DNA of 45,667 nucleotides from Rhodopirellula sp. SM50 (lineage in GTDB: Bacteria; Planctomycetota; Planctomycetia; Pirellulales; Pirellulaceae): assembly GCF_002289565.1 (NCBI RefSeq), contig NZ_NTFY01000095.1, positions 1 through 45,667 of the forward strand, given 5' to 3'. Position numbers and translations under genes: made by a program. Below the pieces are notes generated by a model that was given only the letters and a program-made list of their open reading frames with translations, did not search any database and was not told the DNA's origin. The first letter of the stretch is position 1; each line of letters starts with the position of its first letter. This document shows, piece after piece, positions 41,877 through 45,667 of this stretch.

Positions 41877-42508
41877 GCAACGACGACCGCATCAAGCTTG
41901 ATGCACCGCAGCATTGCACGACCCGCTTGATCGCAGCGGCACAGGCCGGCGACCGCGATGCGCTCGGTGAATTGCTCAACCACTACCGAAAATACTTGGT
42001 GTTTTTGGCGCGAACCGGGCTGCACCATCACCTGCAAGGCAAAGCCGACCCGTCGGACATCGCGCAAGAGGTTTGTTTGGCCGCGCACGGAAATATTGCT
42101 GACTTTCAGGGGGAGTCGGCGGAAGAATTCGCCGGCTGGCTGCGTGGCATCTTGTCGAACCTGTTGGCAATGCATGTCCGCAAGTTTTTGGGAACACAGA
42201 AGCGAGATCCGCGTCTGGAGCAGAATCTGAACGTCAGTTTGGCCAGTGCCTCGGGGTTCCTGCAGTCACGCGTTGCTGCCGAGCTCACGTCACCGAGTCA
42301 ACACTTCGCCCGCAACGAAGCGTTTTTGCAACTCGCCGAGGCGCTCGAGTCGCTGCCGGAGGATTATCGCCAGGTGATTGTGCTGCGGCACGTCGACGGG
42401 CTGCCGTTTGCAGAGGTGGCCAAGTCGATGGGACGCAGTGTCGACAGTGTAGAGAAATTGTGGGTGCGGGGGTTGGCGAAACTGAAAACCACGATGGGAG
42501 ACGTTTGA
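41873..42508 (+). CDS. ECF-type RNA polymerase sigma factor
   Basis: 211 aa. The only usable start is the TTG at 41873, because an in-frame stop lies at 41822. Region 2: LLNHYRKYLVFLARTGLHHH, KADPSDIAQEVCLAAHGNIA, FAGWLRGILSNLLAMHVRKF. Region 4: LAEALESLPEDYRQVIVLRH, DGLPFAEVAKSMGRSVDSVE, KLWVRGLAKLK, a helix-turn-helix for the -35 element. There is no anti-sigma gene; instead a membrane Ser/Thr kinase begins 3 nt after the stop. This pairing is typical of planctomycete ECF groups in which phosphorylation may control the sigma factor. Confidence 0.92.
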   Translation: MSNDDRIKLDAPQHCTTRLIAAAQAGDRDALGELLNHYRKYLVFLARTGLHHHLQGKADPSDIAQEVCLAAHGNIADFQGESAEEFAGWLRGILSNLLAMHVRKFLGTQKRDPRLEQNLNVSLASASGFLQSRVAAELTSPSQHFARNEAFLQLAEALESLPEDYRQVIVLRHVDGLPFAEVAKSMGRSVDSVEKLWVRGLAKLKTTMGDV

Positions 42509-42510
42509 CG

Positions 42511-44814
42511 GTGACCACAACGGACGAAACCGAAGACAACCGCGTGGTTTCGGCGGTGAAAGACTACATGCGTTTGCTGGATGCCGACAAAGCGCCGCCG
42601 ATTGATGTCTACTTGGCCCAGCACGCCGAGATCGCCGCAGAGCTTCGTCCCTCGCTGGAAGGCCTGGCGCTGGTGCATCGAGCCGGCCCCGCGCCGGCGA
42701 AACCCCTCGGAGCGGTCTCGCCCGACGCGGAATTTACGGCCAAGCCGATCGGTGACTTTCAGATCGTCGGTGAACTCGGGCGCGGCGGTATGGGAGTGGT
42801 TTACGATGCGATTCAACTGTCACTCGGGCGTCGCGTGGCGCTAAAGGTGTTGCCCTTTGCCAGCGGGTTGGACGAGGTTCGGCTTCAACGTTTTCGCAAC
42901 GAAGCGCACGCCGCGGCGGCGCTGCACCATACGAACATTGTTCCGGTCTACGCGGTCGGCAGCGATCGGGGGCTGCATTACTACGCCATGCAGTTGATCG
43001 AGGGGCACACGTTGGCCGATGTGATCCATCAAATGCGTGACGCCAAGCCCGGTGGCAGTCGGGAAACCGTACAACACCTCCGGTCGTCCACGATCCCACA
43101 ACTCTCTGCGACGTTCGCGTCCGGCGACAGCCAGTCCGGCCGCCGCCGCTATTTCGAATCGGTTGTCCGGATGACCTCTGAAGCGGCGATCGCCATCCAG
43201 CACGCACACCAGTACGGCGTGATCCATCGTGACATCAAGCCCAGCAACCTGCTGATCGACAGCGCCGGCAAAGTCTGGGTGACCGATTTTGGGTTGGCCC
43301 AAATTGAGTCCGATCCCAGCAACCTGACGCGGACCGGCGATCCGATGGGGACCTTGCGGTATGCGTCACCGGAACAGGCTTCGGGTCAACGCACGATCTT
43401 GGATCACCGCACCGACGTCTATTCGTTGGGGGTGACGCTTTATGAATTGCTGACGTTGCGGCCGGCGATCGAAGGTGACGGGTTTCGCGAATTGTTGAAC
43501 CGGGTCGTCGAAGTCGACCCACCCTCGCCGGCGTCGATTGCTCCGGACATCCCGCCCGAATTGGACAACATCGTTCGCAAATCGATCGCCAAGTTGCCCG
43601 CCGAACGCTACGCGACGATGCAGGAGTTTGCGGATGATTTGCAGTGTTGGCTTGACGACAAGCCCGTCAAGGCCAAGCCGCCGACGATGCTGGAACGAAT
43701 GACGAAATGGCGTCGGCGCAATAGCGGACTGGTTGCCGCAGCGGTCGCAATGTTGGTCATCGCGACGCTGGCGCTGTTGATCACCACGCTGGTGGTTTGG
43801 CGAGAACACCGCGCCACGCGGCAAGCACTCGACCGGGAAACCGAGCAGCGCCGACTGGCCGAACAGAGTTTCCAACAAGCGCGATCGGCCGTCGACACGT
43901 TCAGCGATCTCAGCGAAAGCGAACTCGCCTACCGCGGAGACCTGCAAGACCTTCGACGCAGTTTTCTGGAAACCTCGCTCGAATTCTATCGCGACTTCCT
44001 CGACTTGCGATCGGACGACCCGGCACTGAAAAGTGAACTGGCAGCCACCTCATCACGCGTCGAAACGATGGTCCAGGAATTACGTGTGCTCGAGAATGTT
44101 TCTCCGCTGATGCAACTTGCCGACCCCGCGGTGCAAGAAGAATTGTCGATCGATCAAACGACGGCCGCCAATCTGGAAGTCGCCATCGCGGTGTTGGAGT
44201 CCGAACGGCGTTCGTTGATGGATCAGAATCCGGGCGGATTGAGCAACGAGAGTGCGGAAATGACGCTGCTGTTGCAGGAATTCGATGCGTTTGTCTCGCA
44301 ACAATTGTCCGATGCACAGCTGACACGGCTGCGACAGATCGCCCGACAGCGGCGGTTGCCGTTCACCTTCAAAACATCGGAAATCGTCGCGGCGCTGGAA
44401 TTGACGCGGCAGCAACGTTCGGAGATCAATCGGATCATCGAACAGACGCGGCCCGACCGGAGGGACGGACCGCCGCGTGATGGCCAGCCGCGTGATGGGC
44501 AAAAGCGTGCCGGTCCGCCAGACGATGATCGACCGCCGCGCCGTCGCGAGGTCGGTCGTCGCGGCCCGCCGCCGGGCGGATTCGATTTTGGGCCGCCGAA
44601 TCGATTCGACAAGGGGCAACCGCCGGAGGATCGGCGCGGCGAACGATTCGGTCGCGGGAATGGGCCACCGATGCATGACTTTGGTGGCGGGCCCCCACGC
44701 GATCCGGCCCACGTCGCGGCAACCGAAAACACCGTCAACGAAATCTTGAAGATCTTGACCCCGACACAACGTCAAACCTGGAACACGTTGATCGGAAAAC
44801 CCTTCCGGCGTTAG
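42511..44814 (+). CDS. Membrane Ser/Thr protein kinase with Spy-like periplasmic tail
   Basis: 767 aa from the GTG at 42511, 3 nt after the sigma stop. Kinase domain about 81-385: GELGRGGMGVVY (87-98), Lys112, HRDIKPSNLL (catalytic Asp241), DFG (259-261), GTLRYASPEQ activation segment, with an insertion (175-218) between lobes. One TM helix lies at about 405-430. The C-terminal periplasmic part is coiled-coil-rich (RATRQALDRETEQRRLAEQS), then LTRQQRSEINRIIEQTR, a long Arg/Gly/Pro/Asp-rich linker (about 650-735), and EILKILTPTQRQTWNTLIGK at the end, resembling the LTxxQ motif of Spy/CpxP proteins. It probably senses an envelope signal and acts on the sigma factor. Sensing and target are inference. 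Confidence 0.9.
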   Translation: MTTTDETEDNRVVSAVKDYMRLLDADKAPPIDVYLAQHAEIAAELRPSLEGLALVHRAGPAPAKPLGAVSPDAEFTAKPIGDFQIVGELGRGGMGVVYDAIQLSLGRRVALKVLPFASGLDEVRLQRFRNEAHAAAALHHTNIVPVYAVGSDRGLHYYAMQLIEGHTLADVIHQMRDAKPGGSRETVQHLRSSTIPQLSATFASGDSQSGRRRYFESVVRMTSEAAIAIQHAHQYGVIHRDIKPSNLLIDSAGKVWVTDFGLAQIESDPSNLTRTGDPMGTLRYASPEQASGQRTILDHRTDVYSLGVTLYELLTLRPAIEGDGFRELLNRVVEVDPPSPASIAPDIPPELDNIVRKSIAKLPAERYATMQEFADDLQCWLDDKPVKAKPPTMLERMTKWRRRNSGLVAAAVAMLVIATLALLITTLVVWREHRATRQALDRETEQRRLAEQSFQQARSAVDTFSDLSESELAYRGDLQDLRRSFLETSLEFYRDFLDLRSDDPALKSELAATSSRVETMVQELRVLENVSPLMQLADPAVQEELSIDQTTAANLEVAIAVLESERRSLMDQNPGGLSNESAEMTLLLQEFDAFVSQQLSDAQLTRLRQIARQRRLPFTFKTSEIVAALELTRQQRSEINRIIEQTRPDRRDGPPRDGQPRDGQKRAGPPDDDRPPRRREVGRRGPPPGGFDFGPPNRFDKGQPPEDRRGERFGRGNGPPMHDFGGGPPRDPAHVAATENTVNEILKILTPTQRQTWNTLIGKPFRR

Positions 44815-45144
44815 TGCGTGGTCCAATCGAGTCTTGGGTCAGAGCCCGAGTGGCGTACGCTTCCAGCTTGCCAGTGCCCGGCGATTCAAGATGGCAAGCA
44901 AGATGCTTTCCCCATTGTTGAAAGAAGAGCAAGACACTGAGCTGACCGGTCAAGGCTAGAATATTTTTTCGTTTTAGTGCGACGGTTTGAAACGGGGAAT
45001 GCAACTGATGTTCTAAGCGACCGGGCACATGGGGTCCGGGCAAGGAAATGAGTTTGACCGATCAGCGCAGTTGTACGAACGCGTTTTCAATTCCTCTGGA
45101 CACGCGGTCGCCGTTCGCCTCCCTCTTTTACACCGGAAACGTTG
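44815..45144. other. Intergenic region before the GRGPD-repeat gene
   Basis: 330 bp. It includes an imperfect inverted pair, CTTCCAGCTTGCCA (near 44870) and TGGCAAGCAAGATG (near 44893), and an AT-rich patch TAGAATATTTTTTCGTTTTA (about 44959-44978). No gene is seen. A promoter for the next gene is expected but not identified. Confidence 0.3.
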
Positions 45145-45667
45145 ATGAAAACCCGTTTTGCTACCCTCTTTGCCGGCTCCGCAATCCTGCTCGCCGGTTC
45201 CGCAATCGCCCAGCCGCCCACTGACTCCGATAGTCGCGGGCCGGAACGGCATCAGCGCGGTGACGGTCCGTCGCACAATTCCCCGCACAGTCCGCCTCGC
45301 GATGGCGGCATGCGAGGCGGCCCAGAGCGGAACGGGGCACCGCCGGTCGGCCAAGTCCTGCCGGTGTTCGTTCAATCGCACCTCGGATTATCGGAGGTCC
45401 AACGCGATGCGATCGCGAAGCTGCAAGCGAAAGTGGATCGCCGGTTGGCGGAGATTTTGACGCCCGACCAACGACAGCGACTGCGGCGAGCTCCCGATGC
45501 TCGACGGCGCAGCGGCGGACCTGACGCTGGCGCACGAGGTCCCCAAGGTCACCGACCCGAAGGACGTGGACCCGAAGGACGTGGACCCGATGGACGTGGA
45601 CCCGATGGACGTGGACCCGATGGACGTGGACCCGATGGACGTGGACCCGATGGACGTGGACCCGATG
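45145..45667 (+). CDS. Secreted Spy/CpxP-like protein with GRGPD repeats (cut by window end)
   Basis: At least 174 codons, running off the window. MKTRFATLFAGSAILLAGSA then IAQ is a signal peptide. A polar Arg/Gly/Pro/Asp/His-rich stretch follows. Then comes a helical LTxxQ-type segment: HLGLSEVQRDAIAKLQAKVD, RRLAEILTPDQRQRLRR. From residue 140 the protein is (GRGPD)n. The ILTPDQRQ motif matches ILTPTQRQ in the upstream kinase tail, so both may fold or sense alike. No ribosome site stands out. It is probably the third member of the sigma-kinase locus, expressed separately given the 330-bp gap. Confidence 0.78.
   Translation, partial: MKTRFATLFAGSAILLAGSAIAQPPTDSDSRGPERHQRGDGPSHNSPHSPPRDGGMRGGPERNGAPPVGQVLPVFVQSHLGLSEVQRDAIAKLQAKVDRRLAEILTPDQRQRLRRAPDARRRSGGPDAGARGPQGHRPEGRGPEGRGPDGRGPDGRGPDGRGPDGRGPDGRGPD
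45562..45667 (+). repeat. 15-bp tandem repeat (GRGPD codons)
   Basis: Seven consecutive 15-bp units GGACGTGGACCCGAT (the first ends in A, giving Glu) run from 45562 to 45666. They are in frame with the gene and cross the window end. Units 2-7 are identical at DNA level, so the array is recent or homogenised and probably variable in length between strains. Confidence 0.95.

Noticed and set aside
45562..45667. Tandem 15-bp array considered as a CRISPR or origin iteron
   Set aside because: Units are directly adjacent without spacers and lie in frame inside a coding sequence.
1..45667. Search for tRNA, rRNA, riboswitch and CRISPR
   Set aside because: No cloverleaf, rRNA signature, riboswitch core or spaced repeat array was recognised by eye; this does not exclude small RNAs.

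Overview
The window looks like a piece of a Planctomycetota chromosome, most likely a Pirellulales marine lineage close to Rhodopirellula. This rests on family content: PSD1/planctomycete-cytochrome and DUF1501 neighbours, a DUF1559 prepilin-like protein, a PEP-CTERM anchor, sulfatases, a PQQ-like propeller protein, an ECF sigma factor next to a membrane Ser/Thr kinase, and a giant dockerin protein with an N-terminal LERRWMLAG-type motif. GC is moderately high. No rRNA, tRNA or CRISPR array was recognised. The species call is inference.

Layout. 1-5.6 kb: a VOC protein overlapping a GH5-like hydrolase, a sulfatase stump, a PhoD-like phosphatase divergent from a PQQ-like propeller protein, and dodecin. 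5.6-11.1 kb: a broken RAYT-type transposase remnant directly after a 1734-aa secreted protein (PPC-like domains, HExxHxxxxxH site, seven FG-GAP-like blades, Ig-like domains, dockerin). 11.5-15.1 kb: csrA and small hypotheticals, one long palindromic repeat, and a TPR-like protein. 15.3-21.3 kb: a C-terminally truncated sulfatase whose 3' end runs into the tail of an unrelated gene, then hemP with two Fur-box-like palindromes in a divergent intergenic region. Facing hemP is an unusual fusion of a PEP-CTERM protein and a DUF1559 prepilin-like protein, followed by a lipoprotein and a DUF4198-Kelch protein.

21.3-27.2 kb: DUF3124 and a tightly overlapping DoxX / RND adaptor / AcrB-like pump operon on the minus strand. 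27.6-29.1 kb: a CoA-binding protein and an MscS-like channel. 29.1-29.9 kb appears non-coding. 29.9-36 kb: a heavy-metal efflux cluster (His/Cys-rich protein, CusB-like adaptor, CusA/CzcA-like pump, His-rich lipoprotein). 36-41.8 kb: a DUF1501 / PSD1-cytochrome pair bracketed and split by palindromic repeats. 41.85 kb to the end: ECF sigma factor, membrane Ser/Thr kinase, and a secreted protein that leaves the window inside a 15-bp tandem repeat. The kinase periplasmic tail and the secreted protein share an ILTPxQRQ motif, which suggests one envelope-sensing module.

The points most worth a second look are the palindromic element family (one copy has its core inverted), the PEP-CTERM::DUF1559 fusion beside Fur-like sites and hemP, and the ECF-kinase-Spy-like module. 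All family calls come from reading motifs by eye; no database search was run.
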